Assembly (NCBI GenBank): GCA_944381625.1
Contig: CALWLW010000005.1
Location: 1-64,000, forward strand
Reading direction: 5' to 3'
Length of the DNA: 64,000 nucleotides
From: an uncultured Lachnoclostridium sp.
GTDB taxonomy: Bacteria; Bacillota; Clostridia; Lachnospirales; Lachnospiraceae
Shown here: piece after piece, positions 41,968 through 51,361 of the stretch
Layout: each line of letters starts with the position of its first letter
How positions within the stretch are numbered: position 1 is the stretch's first letter
Translations under genes and position numbers: made by a program
Notes under the pieces: generated by a model
The model's input: only the letters and a program-made list of their open reading frames with translations
The model's database searches: none
Told to the model about the DNA's origin: nothing

Positions 41968-43044
41968 ATGTTTGACAGATTGGAAGACCTGGTACACAGG
42001 TTTGAGGAGATTACCAATGAACTGACGGAACCTTCGGTCGTCAACGACCAGAAGCGTTTCCGGAATCTGATGAAAGAGCAGTCGGACCTGCAGCCGCTGG
42101 TGGATACTTATACAGGATATAAGAAATGCCAGGAGACCGTGGAGGACAGTCTGGCCATGCTGGAAGAAGAGTCCGATGAAGAGATGCGGGAGATGCTGAA
42201 GGAAGAGCTGTCCGAGGCCAGGAAAAATATGGCAGAGCTGGAGCAGAAGCTGAAGATCCTGCTGCTGCCCAAGGACCCCAACGACGATAAGAACGTGATT
42301 GTGGAGATCCGCGCGGGCGCAGGCGGGGACGAGGCGGCGCTTTTCGCGGCGGAGATCTACCGTATGTATGTACATTTCGCGGAGTCCAGGCGCTGGAAGG
42401 TGGAACTGATGGAGGCCGACGAGATCGGGATCGGCGGCATGAAGAGCGTCACGTTCATGATCAGCGGTACGGGCGCTTACTCGGTGATGAAGTACGAGTC
42501 CGGCGTGCACCGTGTACAGAGAGTGCCGGAGACAGAGTCCGGCGGACGGATCCACACCTCCACCATCACGGTGGCCGTGATGCCGGAGGCGGAAGAGGTG
42601 GATGTGGAGATCGACGAGAAGGATGTCCGGATCGATGTGATGAGGGCGTCGGGAAACGGCGGCCAGTGCGTCAACACCACAGATTCCGCCGTGCGTCTGA
42701 CCCATTATCCCACCGGTATTGTGGTATACAGTCAGACAGAGAAATCCCAGCTCCAGAACAAGGCGAAAGCATTCGCCCTGCTGAGAGCCAAGCTCTATGA
42801 CATTGAATGTCAGAAAGCCCACGACGCGGAGGCGGAGGCCAGAAGGAGCCAGATCGGTACAGGAGACCGTTCTGAGAAGATCCGTACCTATAATTTCCCC
42901 CAGGGCAGGGTGACGGATCACAGGATCAATCTGACGCTGTATAAGCTGGACAAGATCATGGACGGGGATATCCAGGAGATTATAGACGCCTGTATCGCGG
43001 CCGATCAGGCGGCGAAGCTGGCAAAGATGGGGGAAGCCGGTTGA
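41968..43044 (+). CDS. prfA: Peptide chain release factor 1
   Basis: RF1 releases the peptide at UAA and UAG. The 358-residue protein contains [16 protein letters not shown] and the catalytic GGQ (near residue 231, [18 protein letters not shown]), which differs from the more usual GSGGQHVN by Asn and Cys. The stop-codon recognition region precedes it. The C-terminus [19 protein letters not shown] is typical. CAGGAGGAAC precedes the ATG. It forms an operon with prmC. Confidence 0.97.
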   Translation: MFDRLEDLVHRFEEITNELTEPSVVNDQKRFRNLMKEQSDLQPLVDTYTGYKKCQETVEDSLAMLEEESDEEMREMLKEELSEARKNMAELEQKLKILLLPKDPNDDKNVIVEIRAGAGGDEAALFAAEIYRMYVHFAESRRWKVELMEADEIGIGGMKSVTFMISGTGAYSVMKYESGVHRVQRVPETESGGRIHTSTITVAVMPEAEEVDVEIDEKDVRIDVMRASGNGGQCVNTTDSAVRLTHYPTGIVVYSQTEKSQLQNKAKAFALLRAKLYDIECQKAHDAEAEARRSQIGTGDRSEKIRTYNFPQGRVTDHRINLTLYKLDKIMDGDIQEIIDACIAADQAAKLAKMGEAG

Positions 43045-43134
43045 AAAATCCGCATGCCTTGAATATAATGATAGCAGATGCGGAGCAGTCCGTGATGTTG
43101 TTAACTATGCATAAAATTGAGAGGAATGGAAAAA

Positions 43135-44469
43135 ATGGGAAAGTATTTTGGAACAGATGGTTTCCGCGGGGAAGCCAATGTGTCGCTGACAGTGGAGCAC
43201 GCTTATAAAGTAGGACGCTTTCTGGGATGGTACTATGGACAGGACCATAAGGCCCAGGTGGTCATCGGCAAGGACACCAGAAGATCCAGCTATATGTTTG
43301 AGTATTCCCTGGTGGCGGGTCTGACCGCGTCGGGAGCGGACGTGTACCTGCTGCATGTGACGACCACCCCCAGCGTGTCCTATGTGGTGCGCACGGAAGG
43401 ATTTGACTGCGGCATTATGATTTCTGCCAGCCACAACCCGTTCTACGACAACGGCATCAAGGTAATCAACAGCATGGGATACAAGCTGGAAGCCGACGTG
43501 GAAGAAAAGATTGAAGCTTATATTGACGGTGAGACGGAGGAACTGCCCATGGCGGTGAGGGAGAATATCGGCCGCACAGTGGACTTCTCCGCAGGCAGGA
43601 ACCGGTATATCGGTTACCTGATCTCCCTTCCCACCCGCTCCTTCAAAAACATGAGAGTGGGTCTGGACTGCTCCAACGGAAGCGCGTCCGCCATTGCCAA
43701 GAGCGTTTTCGACGCTCTGGGAGCAAAGACGTATGTGATCCACAACGAGCCGGACGGCACGAATATCAACCGGGACTGCGGTTCCACCCATATTGAGGCG
43801 CTGCAGGCGCTGGTGAAGGAGAAAGGCCTGGACGTGGGTTTTGCCTATGACGGAGACGCGGACCGCTGCATGGCCGTGGATGAGCATGGAAACGTGGTGG
43901 ACGGGGATCTGATCCTTTATATCTGCGGAAAATATATGAAAGAGCTGGGACAGCTCAAGGACAACATGATCGTGACCACGGTAATGTCCAATATCGGTCT
44001 CTATAAAGCCTGTGACCGGGAAGGACTGAGCTATCAGAAGACAAAGGTGGGCGATAAATACGTGTTTGAGAATATGATGGAGAACGGATATCTCCTGGGC
44101 GGAGAGCAGTCCGGGCACATCATTTTCAGCAAGCATGCCACCACCGGAGACGGCATTCTGACTTCTCTGAAGATCATGGAGGTACTGCTGGAGAAGAAGA
44201 CCACGCTGGGCACGCTGGCTTCGGAAGTGACGATCTATCCGCAGCTTCTGGAGAACCTGCGGGTGACGGACAAAAAAGCGGTTCTGGAGCATCCGGCAGT
44301 AATGGAAGCGATCCGGGAAGTGGAAGAGGCTCTGGGAACAGACGGACGGATCCTGGTGAGAGAAAGCGGTACGGAGCCGCTGCTTCGGGTCATGGTGGAA
44401 GCGACGACCCAGGAGCTTTGCCGGGAATATGTATCTAAAGTGATTCAGACGATGAAAAATGTGATGTAA
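43135..44469 (+). CDS. glmM: Phosphoglucosamine mutase
   Basis: It converts glucosamine 6-phosphate to glucosamine 1-phosphate for UDP-GlcNAc and peptidoglycan. I use ATG 43135 (MGKYFGTDGFRGEAN); ATG 43126 would sit on the ribosome binding site. The active-site Ser is in MISASHNPFYDNG, the metal loop is YDGDADRCMA, and GGEQSGHIIF and VRESGTEPLLRVM are the sugar and phosphate sites. 444 residues. Relatives include phosphomannomutases, but the TDGFRG start and length fit GlmM. Confidence 0.94.
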   Translation: MGKYFGTDGFRGEANVSLTVEHAYKVGRFLGWYYGQDHKAQVVIGKDTRRSSYMFEYSLVAGLTASGADVYLLHVTTTPSVSYVVRTEGFDCGIMISASHNPFYDNGIKVINSMGYKLEADVEEKIEAYIDGETEELPMAVRENIGRTVDFSAGRNRYIGYLISLPTRSFKNMRVGLDCSNGSASAIAKSVFDALGAKTYVIHNEPDGTNINRDCGSTHIEALQALVKEKGLDVGFAYDGDADRCMAVDEHGNVVDGDLILYICGKYMKELGQLKDNMIVTTVMSNIGLYKACDREGLSYQKTKVGDKYVFENMMENGYLLGGEQSGHIIFSKHATTGDGILTSLKIMEVLLEKKTTLGTLASEVTIYPQLLENLRVTDKKAVLEHPAVMEAIREVEEALGTDGRILVRESGTEPLLRVMVEATTQELCREYVSKVIQTMKNVM

Positions 44470-44491
44470 AAGAGGGATTCAGGAGGAAATC

Positions 44492-45412
44492 ATGAAAAAA
44501 ACTACGCTGGTCGTGATGGCGGCCGGAATCGGGAGCCGTTTTGGCGGCGGAATTAAGCAGTTGGAGCCGGTAGGACCTTCCGGAGAGATTATCATGGACT
44601 ATTCGGTACACGACGCCATAGAGGCGGGCTTTGACAAGGTCGTGTTTATTATTCGAAAAGATCTGGAAAAGGATTTCCGGGAGATCATCGGAAACCGCAT
44701 GGAGAAGATCATTGAGACGGAGTACGCGTTCCAGGAACTCGACGACCTGCCGGCAGGTTTTCAGAAGCCGGAAGGGCGGACGAAGCCGTGGGGTACTGGC
44801 CAGGCCATCCTCTGCTGCAGGAACCTGGTTCACGAACCGTTTGCAGTGATCAACGCGGATGACTACTATGGAAAAGAAGCCTTTGGGAAGGTTCACGAGT
44901 ATCTGGCGCAGGAGCATCCGTCTGAGGATGGGCGTATGGAGTTCTGCATGGCGGGATTTAAGCTTGGCAATACGCTCAGCGAGAACGGCGGCGTGACCCG
45001 CGGTATCTGCAGCGTGGACGCGCAGGGCCATCTGACCAAGGTGACGGAGACGAAGAACATCGTAAGGACGCCGGAGGGTGCGGCAGTGCAGGCGGAGGAC
45101 GGAACCCTTACGCCGGTGGATGCCGGATGTCCGGTATCCATGAATATGTGGGGCTTTACGCCGGAACTGTTCGGCGTGCTGGAGCAGGGCTTCGCCGGGT
45201 TCCTGGCCGGACTTCCGGATTCCACCAAGGGCGAGTACCTGATCCCCACCATCGTGGACGGACTGATCCAGGAGAAAAAGGCCAACGTAACGGTGCTGGA
45301 ATCCAGCGATAAGTGGTTCGGCGTGACTTATAAGGAAGATAAGCCGGCGGTGGTACGCTCGTTCCGCGAGCTGATCGACGCCGGGGTGTATAAAGAGAAG
45401 CTATTTGATTAA
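44492..45412 (+). CDS. Sugar nucleotidyltransferase-like protein
   Basis: The 306-residue protein starts TTLVVMAAGIGSRFGGGIKQ, a nucleotidyltransferase signature (AAGxGxRxGG.KQ), with INADDYYGKEAF as metal-binding region. This subgroup (NTP_transferase, dinucleotide-utilising) occurs widely in Lachnospiraceae; the substrate is not established. CAGGAGGAAATC precedes the ATG. It follows glmM by 22 bp, suggesting a link to sugar nucleotide synthesis for the cell surface. Confidence 0.85.
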   Translation: MKKTTLVVMAAGIGSRFGGGIKQLEPVGPSGEIIMDYSVHDAIEAGFDKVVFIIRKDLEKDFREIIGNRMEKIIETEYAFQELDDLPAGFQKPEGRTKPWGTGQAILCCRNLVHEPFAVINADDYYGKEAFGKVHEYLAQEHPSEDGRMEFCMAGFKLGNTLSENGGVTRGICSVDAQGHLTKVTETKNIVRTPEGAAVQAEDGTLTPVDAGCPVSMNMWGFTPELFGVLEQGFAGFLAGLPDSTKGEYLIPTIVDGLIQEKKANVTVLESSDKWFGVTYKEDKPAVVRSFRELIDAGVYKEKLFD

Positions 45413-45415
45413 AAA

Positions 45416-45460
45416 GTTACTATTCACAGCCGATTCTGAATCAAGACTGTGAATAGTAAC
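45416..45460 (+). repeat. Inverted repeat after the nucleotidyltransferase gene (family B, short copy)
   Basis: GTTACTATTCACAG (45416-45429) pairs perfectly with CTGTGAATAGTAAC (45447-45460); the loop contains GATTC-T-GAATC. Its arms resemble those of the element after rho. It lies 3 bp after the stop codon and could also act as a terminator, though no T-run follows. Confidence 0.65.
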
Positions 45461-45486
45461 AAATAGAAAGAAGAAAGCAGGAAACT

Positions 45487-46380
45487 ATGGAGATTCCATT
45501 TAAAAGACCGGGACTGGAGGACCGGGAGGCGATCCTTAAGCACTTTCAGGCCAGAAAGTCCCGGGGCTGCGAAAGAACATTTGCGAACGTCTATCTGTGG
45601 GCCAGGTTTTACAATCTTACCTGGGCGGAGATTCTGGATACTGCGGTGTTCCGCAGCGAATTTGACGGAAAATATTCTTACGCTTATCCCATCGGCAGGG
45701 GAGACGTAAAAGCGGTGATCGAGATGCTTCTGGAAGACAGCCGGGAAAAGGGCTATCCATTCCGTATGCACGCGGTGAGCGAGGCGGAGTTCGAGGAGCT
45801 TTCCGGATTGTTTCCGGGGATGTTCCAGGTGGAATATTCCAGGAACGACGCGGACTATGTGTACGAGACTGAGAAGCTGATCCGCCTGTCCGGGAAAAAG
45901 TATCACGGAAAGAAGAATCATCTGAATCAGTTCAAGGCTGCTTATCCGGACTGGTCCTACGAACCGATTACGGATGGAAACGTGGAAGAGTGCTTCCAGA
46001 TGGCGTTAAGATGGAGAGAGTTCAACGGCTGTGAGGGCGACCCGGAGAAAAATAAAGAGATGTGTGTGGCGCTTAATTCCCTGCGGCTGTTCAAAGAGCT
46101 GGAACTGAAGGGCGGCGTGCTGCGGGTGGGCGGCGAGATTGTGGCGTTTACCCTGGGAGAGCCTGTGTGTGACGATACGTTTGTGGTGCATATTGAGAAA
46201 GCCTATGCGGACGTACGCGGGGCCTATACGGCCATCAATCAGCAGTTTCTGGAGCATGAGGTATCTGAATACCCGTATGTGAACCGGGAGGAGGATATGG
46301 GAGACGAAGGACTGCGTCAGGCGAAGCTGTCTTACCGCCCGGTATTCATGGCGGAAAAAGGGATAGTCACGCTGGCATAA
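45487..46380 (+). CDS. DUF2156 family protein (phosphatidylglycerol lysyltransferase-like GNAT domain)
   Basis: The 297-residue soluble protein matches the DUF2156 pattern: MEIPFKRPGLEDREAI, CERTFANVYLWARFYN, YVYETEKLIRLSGKKYHGKK, NHLNQFKAAYP, and the C-terminal acceptor segment AYTAINQQFLEHE followed by YVNREEDMGDEGLRQAKLSY. The same fold carries aminoacyl transfer in MprF. No membrane helices are present, so it is not an MprF itself. GAAAGCAGGAAAC precedes the ATG. It is upstream of hisC; the link is not known. Confidence 0.88.
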   Translation: MEIPFKRPGLEDREAILKHFQARKSRGCERTFANVYLWARFYNLTWAEILDTAVFRSEFDGKYSYAYPIGRGDVKAVIEMLLEDSREKGYPFRMHAVSEAEFEELSGLFPGMFQVEYSRNDADYVYETEKLIRLSGKKYHGKKNHLNQFKAAYPDWSYEPITDGNVEECFQMALRWREFNGCEGDPEKNKEMCVALNSLRLFKELELKGGVLRVGGEIVAFTLGEPVCDDTFVVHIEKAYADVRGAYTAINQQFLEHEVSEYPYVNREEDMGDEGLRQAKLSYRPVFMAEKGIVTLA

Positions 46381-46404
46381 CACAGATACGAAGGAGAACA
46401 GGAA

Positions 46405-47475
46405 ATGGGAGCATGGGAAGAGAACGTACGGAGAGTGACTCCGTATACACCGGGAGAACAGCCCCGGAGACAGGATGTTATTAAGCTGAATACCAATGAG
46501 AACCCCTATCCGCCGGCTCCGGGCGTGCGGCGTATCCTGGAAGGCTTTGACACAGACAGTCTGCGCCTCTATCCGGATCCTGCGGCGGCTTCGCTGAAGG
46601 ATGCCCTTGCCGAAGCCTGCGGGGTGAAGCCGGAGCAGGTATTTGTGGGCGTGGGGTCGGACGACGTGCTTGCCATGGCGTTCCTGACCTTCTTCAATTC
46701 GGAAAAGCCCATTGTCTTCCCGGACATCACGTATTCTTTCTACCCGGTGTGGGCGGAAGAGTTCCGTATCCCCTATGAAGTACGCAGCCTGGACGGTGAG
46801 TTCCACGTGGTGAAAGAAGACTACTATGGGGAGAACGGCGGCGTGATTTTTCCCAACCCCAACGCGCCAACAGGACTGGCCATGGATCTTGAGGATGTGG
46901 AGGACATTGTCCGCCGCAATCCGGATGTGGTTGTCATTGTAGACGAGGCCTATGTGGATTTCGGGGCGGAGTCGGCGCTGCCGCTGGTGGAAAAGTACGA
47001 GAATCTGCTGGTGGTGCAGACCTTTTCCAAATCCCGTTCCATGGCCGGTATGCGCATCGGATATGCCGTTGGTTCCCCGAAGCTGATCCGCTATCTGGAG
47101 GACGTGAAGTATTCATTCAACTCCTATACCATGAGCCGCCTGGCTCTGGAGTGCGGGACGGAGGCAGTGAAGGACCGCGCATATTTTGAAGAAACGGTTT
47201 CCCGTATCGTTCAGACGCGGGAATCCGCAAAAAAGATTCTGAGAGACATGGGATTCCTCTGTACGGATTCCATGGCGAATTTTCTGTTTGTGACCCATCC
47301 GGAACACAGGGCGGAGGAACTGTTCCTGGCTCTGAAGGATGCAGGGATCTTTGTGCGGTATTTCTCCAGTCCAAGGATCGACAATTATCTGAGGATTACG
47401 GTGGGGACTGACGCGCAGATGGAGGCCCTGTACCGATTCCTTGAGCGGTACCTGAACCGCGGGAAAAGTGTTTGA
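46405..47475 (+). CDS. hisC: Histidinol-phosphate aminotransferase
   Basis: This PLP enzyme converts imidazole acetol phosphate and glutamate to histidinol phosphate and 2-oxoglutarate. The 356-residue class I/II aminotransferase has KLNTNENPYPPAPGV, PNPNAPTG, VVIVDEAYVDFG, and the PLP lysine region TFSKSRSMAGMRIGYAVG. NTNENP and the start AWEENVRRVTPYTPGEQP suit HisC. It is outside a his operon here. Related aminotransferases for aromatic amino acids or cobalamin (CobD) are alternatives. AAGGAGAACAGG precedes the ATG. Confidence 0.9.
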   Translation: MGAWEENVRRVTPYTPGEQPRRQDVIKLNTNENPYPPAPGVRRILEGFDTDSLRLYPDPAAASLKDALAEACGVKPEQVFVGVGSDDVLAMAFLTFFNSEKPIVFPDITYSFYPVWAEEFRIPYEVRSLDGEFHVVKEDYYGENGGVIFPNPNAPTGLAMDLEDVEDIVRRNPDVVVIVDEAYVDFGAESALPLVEKYENLLVVQTFSKSRSMAGMRIGYAVGSPKLIRYLEDVKYSFNSYTMSRLALECGTEAVKDRAYFEETVSRIVQTRESAKKILRDMGFLCTDSMANFLFVTHPEHRAEELFLALKDAGIFVRYFSSPRIDNYLRITVGTDAQMEALYRFLERYLNRGKSV

Positions 47476-47507
47476 ACGGCTTACTGTATGTAATAATAAC
47501 GGCGTAT

Positions 47508-47524
47508 GCCGCCCCCGCGGCGGC
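47508..47524 (+). other. GC-rich hairpin in the hisC-export gene gap
   Basis: GCCGCC-CCCGC-GGCGGC lies 36 bp before the next ATG with no T-run. It probably stabilises mRNA or reduces cotranscription. Confidence 0.3.
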
Positions 47525-47559
47525 GCGGCCACAGAGGAGAGGAAAGGAAAAATATTTAT

Positions 47560-48060
47560 ATGGAGAGTTTAGTTACATGGTTTATGGAGGTCCTGGGAGG
47601 GAAGATTTCCAGGGAGATGATCGTCTTCCTGATCTCTATGGTACCGATTCTGGAACTGAGGGGCGGGCTTTTGGCGGCTTCCCTTCTGAACATTCCCATT
47701 GTCAGGGCCATCTGGTACTGTGTAATCGGCAATATCATACCGGTGCCCTTCATTTTGCTGCTGATCACACCGATTTTCAACCGCCTGAAACAGACGAAGC
47801 TGTTCCGCCCCATGGTAGAGAAGCTGGAGGCGCGCGCCATGGGAAAGAGCGAACAGATCGAACGGTATGAGTTCTGGGGACTGGCGTTGTTTGTGGGGAT
47901 CCCGCTGCCGGGAACCGGCGCGTGGACGGGGGCGCTGATCGCGTCTCTTCTGGGAATCCGTTTCCGCAAAGCGTTCCCGGCCATCATGCTGGGAATCTTT
48001 ATCGCCACAATCATCATGTCGGTGGTATCCTACGGACTTTTGGGGGCGCTGATTCATTAG
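47560..48060 (+). CDS. Small multi-drug export family membrane protein
   Basis: The 166-residue protein (ATG 47560, MESLVTWFMEVLGGKIS) has four to five helices, with VPILELRGGLLAASLLNIP and LFVGIPLPGTGAWTGALIASLLGIRFRKAF, the pattern of the Sm_multidrug_ex family. The family name is from sparse evidence and the substrate is unknown. GAGGAAAGG precedes the ATG; a longer reading from 47506 covers a GC hairpin and is unlikely. It is followed by a lipid kinase gene after 18 bp. Confidence 0.87.
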   Translation: MESLVTWFMEVLGGKISREMIVFLISMVPILELRGGLLAASLLNIPIVRAIWYCVIGNIIPVPFILLLITPIFNRLKQTKLFRPMVEKLEARAMGKSEQIERYEFWGLALFVGIPLPGTGAWTGALIASLLGIRFRKAFPAIMLGIFIATIIMSVVSYGLLGALIH

Positions 48061-48078
48061 TGAAACGAGGTGTTTCGC

Positions 48079-48975
48079 ATGGAACAGACGAAAAGGCTGT
48101 TTTTTATCTATAATCCATGTTCCGGAAGAGGGCAGCTTCGGACGAAGCTGTTTGAGATCCTGCAGGTTTTTTCCGAGGCTGGATATGAGATGGGGATACA
48201 TCCCACGCGGGCCAGCAGGGACGCCGTGGAGCAGATCCGCAGTCTGCCGGACGGATATGACCTGGTGGTCTGCAGCGGCGGCGACGGGACCATGGACGAG
48301 GTGGTTCAGGGAATGATGCAGCGGGAACATAAGATTCCCATCGGCTATATCCCTGCCGGAACGGTCAATGATTTTGCACGCAGTCTGAAGATTCCCAGAA
48401 ATATGGCCAAAGCGGCCCGGACCGCTGTGGAAGGACAGAATTTCCCGGTGGATATCGGAACCTTCAACGACGAATATTTTGTGTATATCGCGGCGTTCGG
48501 CGTTTTCACCGACGTCTCCTATTCCACCAGGCAGGATATGAAAAATGCGCTGGGACACATGGCCTATCTGCTGGAGGGCGTGAAACGCCTGACGAACGTG
48601 CCGTCCTACCATCTCCGCCTGGAGAGTGAGGAAGTGACGGAGGAAGGGGATTTCATCTTCGGCATGGTGACCAATTCCCGGTCGGTGGGCGGTTTTAAGA
48701 ATATCATCGGCAGAAGGGTGCATTTTGACGACGGCGTGTTTGAGGTGACGTTCATCCGAAAACCGCAGAACGCGGCGGAACTCCAGGAGATCCTTGCTGC
48801 CATCCTGCTGAAAGAAATCAACTTAAAATACATGTGTTCGTTCCGCACCGCCCGCCTGGAGGTCGCGGCTGACGGGCCGGTACCCTGGACGCTGGACGGT
48901 GAATATGGCGGCGAATGGCAGAAGGCTATTATACAGAATCATCAAAAAGCGTTGGAAATTCGGGTGAATTCCTGA
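48079..48975 (+). CDS. Diacylglycerol kinase family lipid kinase (YegS/BmrU-like)
   Basis: The 298-residue protein starts MEQTKRLFFIYNPCSGRGQL, with the nucleotide-binding VVCSGGDGTMDEVVQGMM (family GGDGT) and YIPAGTVNDFARSL (PxGTxNDFAR). These are the DAGK catalytic motifs. It likely phosphorylates diacylglycerol or a related lipid at the membrane. ATG 48079 is 7 bp after GAGGTG; an upstream GTG is less likely. Confidence 0.92.
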   Translation: MEQTKRLFFIYNPCSGRGQLRTKLFEILQVFSEAGYEMGIHPTRASRDAVEQIRSLPDGYDLVVCSGGDGTMDEVVQGMMQREHKIPIGYIPAGTVNDFARSLKIPRNMAKAARTAVEGQNFPVDIGTFNDEYFVYIAAFGVFTDVSYSTRQDMKNALGHMAYLLEGVKRLTNVPSYHLRLESEEVTEEGDFIFGMVTNSRSVGGFKNIIGRRVHFDDGVFEVTFIRKPQNAAELQEILAAILLKEINLKYMCSFRTARLEVAADGPVPWTLDGEYGGEWQKAIIQNHQKALEIRVNS

Positions 48976-49001
48976 AAAAATCACGAAAATGATGAAAATG
49001 C

Positions 49002-49030
49002 TTGCATTTTTCCGGATGATCATGTATTTT
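49002..49030 (+). promoter_or_regulatory. Promoter upstream of the glnA leader
   Basis: TTGCAT (49002-49007) and TATTTT (49025-49030) are 17 bp apart. It lies upstream of a strong terminator and 168 bp before the glnA ATG, so the terminator can act as an attenuator. Confidence 0.55.
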
Positions 49031-49066
49031 AGAAACATCAATTGCATATTTACTAAAGAAGAACGA

Positions 49067-49099
49067 AGGCGTTCCACTGACAGGTGGAGCGCCTTTTTT
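49067..49099 (+). terminator. Terminator in the glnA leader
   Basis: AGGCGTTCCAC pairs with GTGGAGCGCCT (one wobble), loop TGACAG, then TTTTT. It either ends the lipid kinase transcript or controls glnA by attenuation. Confidence 0.9.
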
Positions 49100-49141
49100 G
49101 TTCGCAGGAAAGTTCTCCGGGCATTTCTGCGGGACAAAAAA
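49094..49141. repeat. Dispersed palindromic element, family A copy 2
   Basis: TTTTTTGTTCGCAGGAAAGTT and the imperfect complement ending GCGGGACAAAAAA form a hairpin with mismatches. It shares GCAGGAAAGTTCT and both ends with the copy at 4165-4212, and likewise begins within the T-run of a terminator. A further hairpin, GCCGTCTC-AGGC-GAGACGGC (49142-49161), follows directly. Confidence 0.65.
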
Positions 49142-49197
49142 GCCGTCTCAGGCGAGACGGCAGACGGGATTCTTTTTAGGGAAAGGATGGAAAAGTT

Positions 49198-51282
49198 ATG
49201 AGTGTAAATGTAGCAGAGGTATTCGGACAGGACGTATTCAATGAAGCGGTTATGAAGGAGCGGCTTCCGGAGGTTACTTACAAACAGATGCTGAAGCTGA
49301 TGGAAGACGGAGGCGAGATCACGCTGGAGCTGGCGGACATCGTAGCGAAGGCGATGAAGGAGTGGGCCATCGAAAAGGGGGCGACCCATTATACCCATAT
49401 TTTCCAGCCGTACATCGTGAGCATCGGCGCGGAAAAACATGATTCCTTTGCGGATATTCCCCAGGGAGGCAAGATCGAGAACAGCTTTTCCGGAAAAGAC
49501 CTGATGATGGGCGAGCCGGACGCGTCCTCCTTCCCCTCCGGCGGACTGCGTGCCACCTGCAGCGCGAGAGGCTACACCGCCTGGGACGTGGGATCTCCGG
49601 CCTATGTGAAGGACGGTATCCTGTGTATTCCCACCGCATTCTGCGCCTATACGGGCGAGTCTCTGGATACCAAGACTCCGCTGTTGAAATCCGTGGACGC
49701 GGTGAGCAAGGCGGGCGTGCGGTTCGTGCGCATGTTCGGAAACGACAAGGCGAAGAAGGTAAGATCCTATGTGGGACCGGAGCAGGAATATTTTATTGTC
49801 AGCCGGGAACGGTATCTGGAGCGCCCGGACCTGATCTATGCGGGCCGCACCCTGTTCGGAGCGCCGGCTCCTAAAGGACAGGAAATGGAAGACCAGTATT
49901 TCGGCCCGCTGAAAACCAATGTGGCCGATTTCATGGCGGATGTGGATGAACAGCTCTGGAAGCTGGGCATCACGGTAAAGACCCAGCATAACGAGGTGGC
50001 TCCGGCCCAGCATGAGATCGCGCCCATCTTTGCTCCGTCCGACGCGGCGCTGGACAGCAACTACCTGGTGATGGACGTACTGAAGAGCACGGCCACCAAG
50101 CACGGTCTGGCCTGCCTGCTCAATGAGAAGCCGTTCGCAGGCGTCAACGGCTCCGGTAAGCACAATAACTGGTCCCTGGGAACGGACGACGGCGTGAATC
50201 TGTTCAAGCCGGGGAAAGAGCCCAATAAGAATCTGCAGTTCCTCTGCGTGCTGGCCTGCCTGATGGAAGCGGTGAAAAAACATGCCCTGCTCCTGCGCGC
50301 CGCGGCGTCCAACGCAGGAAACGACCATCGTCTGGGTGCCAACGAAGCGCCGCCCGCCATTATCTCCATCTATATGGGTGATCAGATCGGCGAGATCGTG
50401 GACGCCATCGTAAAGGGCGTGCCGTTTGACGAACTGCCCTGTGCCAAGGTGGAGCCGCTGGATCTGGGTGTGAGCACGCTCCCGGTGATCCCCAAAGACC
50501 CCACAGACAGGAACCGTACCTCGCCGTTCGCTTTCACCGGCAACCGGTTTGAATTCCGTATGGTAGCGTCCTCTGTCTCCATTGGCGACGCCAACACGGT
50601 GATGAACTCCATGATGGCGGAAGCGTTCAACAAAGCCTGCGACGTGCTGGAAGGCGCGGAAGACTTTGAAAAAGCGGCGGTGGATTACATCTACAAGACC
50701 ATGAAAGAAAACCAGGATATCGTGTTCAACGGAAACGGATATTCTGACGAGTGGGTAGAAGAGGCGGAAAGAAGGGGCCTTCCCAACGTAAAGAGCGTAG
50801 TAGACGCGATCCCGGCCTATGTGAGCGATTCCACGGTGGAAATGTTCGGCAAGCTGGGCGTGATGAATGAAAAAGAGCTGGAGGCCAGAAAAGAGATCAA
50901 GCTGGAGGAATACGCAGGGCTGATCAATATCGAGGCCCGCACCATGGTGGACATGGCGGCGAAGCTGTACATCCCGGCAGTTATCTCCTTTGTGAACCGC
51001 GTGGCATCCTCCATGAGCATGGTCAAGAGCGCCTGCGTATCTGCGGATACCTCCGCGCAGGAAGCAATTCTGCTGGAATCCAGCGCCCTGCTGGCTCAGA
51101 CGCAGAAAGCCATGGAAGAGCTGAAAAAGGTTACGGACGAGGCCGAGACCGCAAAAGATTTCCGTGAGAAGGTAATCCCGGCCATGGAGAATTTAAGAGC
51201 GCCGGTGGATAAGCTGGAGACCATTGTGGACAGAGATTTCTGGCCGGTACCCACCTACGGCGAGATGATGTTCGAGGTATAA
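49198..51282 (+). CDS. glnA: Glutamine synthetase type III (GlnN)
   Basis: The 694-residue enzyme makes glutamine from glutamate, ammonia and ATP; type III enzymes are much longer than the usual 450. Motifs: FPSGGLRATCSARGYTAWD, VGPEQEYFIV, HNEVAPAQHEIAPIF, KPFAGVNGSGKHNNWSLGT, AASNAGNDHRLGANEAPPAI and NRTSPFAFTGNRFEFRM. These are typical of GSIII. ATG 49198 is preceded by GGGAAAGGATGG. It lies behind a leader with a terminator and two further hairpins, which suggests attenuation, and ends with no T-rich terminator. Confidence 0.97.
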   Translation: MSVNVAEVFGQDVFNEAVMKERLPEVTYKQMLKLMEDGGEITLELADIVAKAMKEWAIEKGATHYTHIFQPYIVSIGAEKHDSFADIPQGGKIENSFSGKDLMMGEPDASSFPSGGLRATCSARGYTAWDVGSPAYVKDGILCIPTAFCAYTGESLDTKTPLLKSVDAVSKAGVRFVRMFGNDKAKKVRSYVGPEQEYFIVSRERYLERPDLIYAGRTLFGAPAPKGQEMEDQYFGPLKTNVADFMADVDEQLWKLGITVKTQHNEVAPAQHEIAPIFAPSDAALDSNYLVMDVLKSTATKHGLACLLNEKPFAGVNGSGKHNNWSLGTDDGVNLFKPGKEPNKNLQFLCVLACLMEAVKKHALLLRAAASNAGNDHRLGANEAPPAIISIYMGDQIGEIVDAIVKGVPFDELPCAKVEPLDLGVSTLPVIPKDPTDRNRTSPFAFTGNRFEFRMVASSVSIGDANTVMNSMMAEAFNKACDVLEGAEDFEKAAVDYIYKTMKENQDIVFNGNGYSDEWVEEAERRGLPNVKSVVDAIPAYVSDSTVEMFGKLGVMNEKELEARKEIKLEEYAGLINIEARTMVDMAAKLYIPAVISFVNRVASSMSMVKSACVSADTSAQEAILLESSALLAQTQKAMEELKKVTDEAETAKDFREKVIPAMENLRAPVDKLETIVDRDFWPVPTYGEMMFEV

Positions 51283-51294
51283 GAACCATACCGT

Positions 51295-51339
51295 GCGCCG
51301 GAGTTGGCCGCAGATCAGGACTGCCGCCAGCTCCGGCGC
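51295..51339 (+). other. Hairpin after glnA
   Basis: GCGCCGGAGTTGG pairs with CCAGCTCCGGCGC with one wobble and a 19-nt loop. No T-run follows, so it is more likely an mRNA 3' stabiliser than a factor-independent terminator. Confidence 0.5.
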
Positions 51340-51361
51340 TCCATGGATCAGGATTGCCGTC

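Noticed and set aside
49067..49099. ANTAR-type antitermination hairpin in the glnA leader
   Set aside because: The terminal hexaloop TGACAG does not have the A1/G4 pattern expected for ANTAR targets, and no paired first hairpin is seen.
51295..51339. Factor-independent terminator of glnA
   Set aside because: The stem is good, but no T-run follows. It is reported only as a hairpin.
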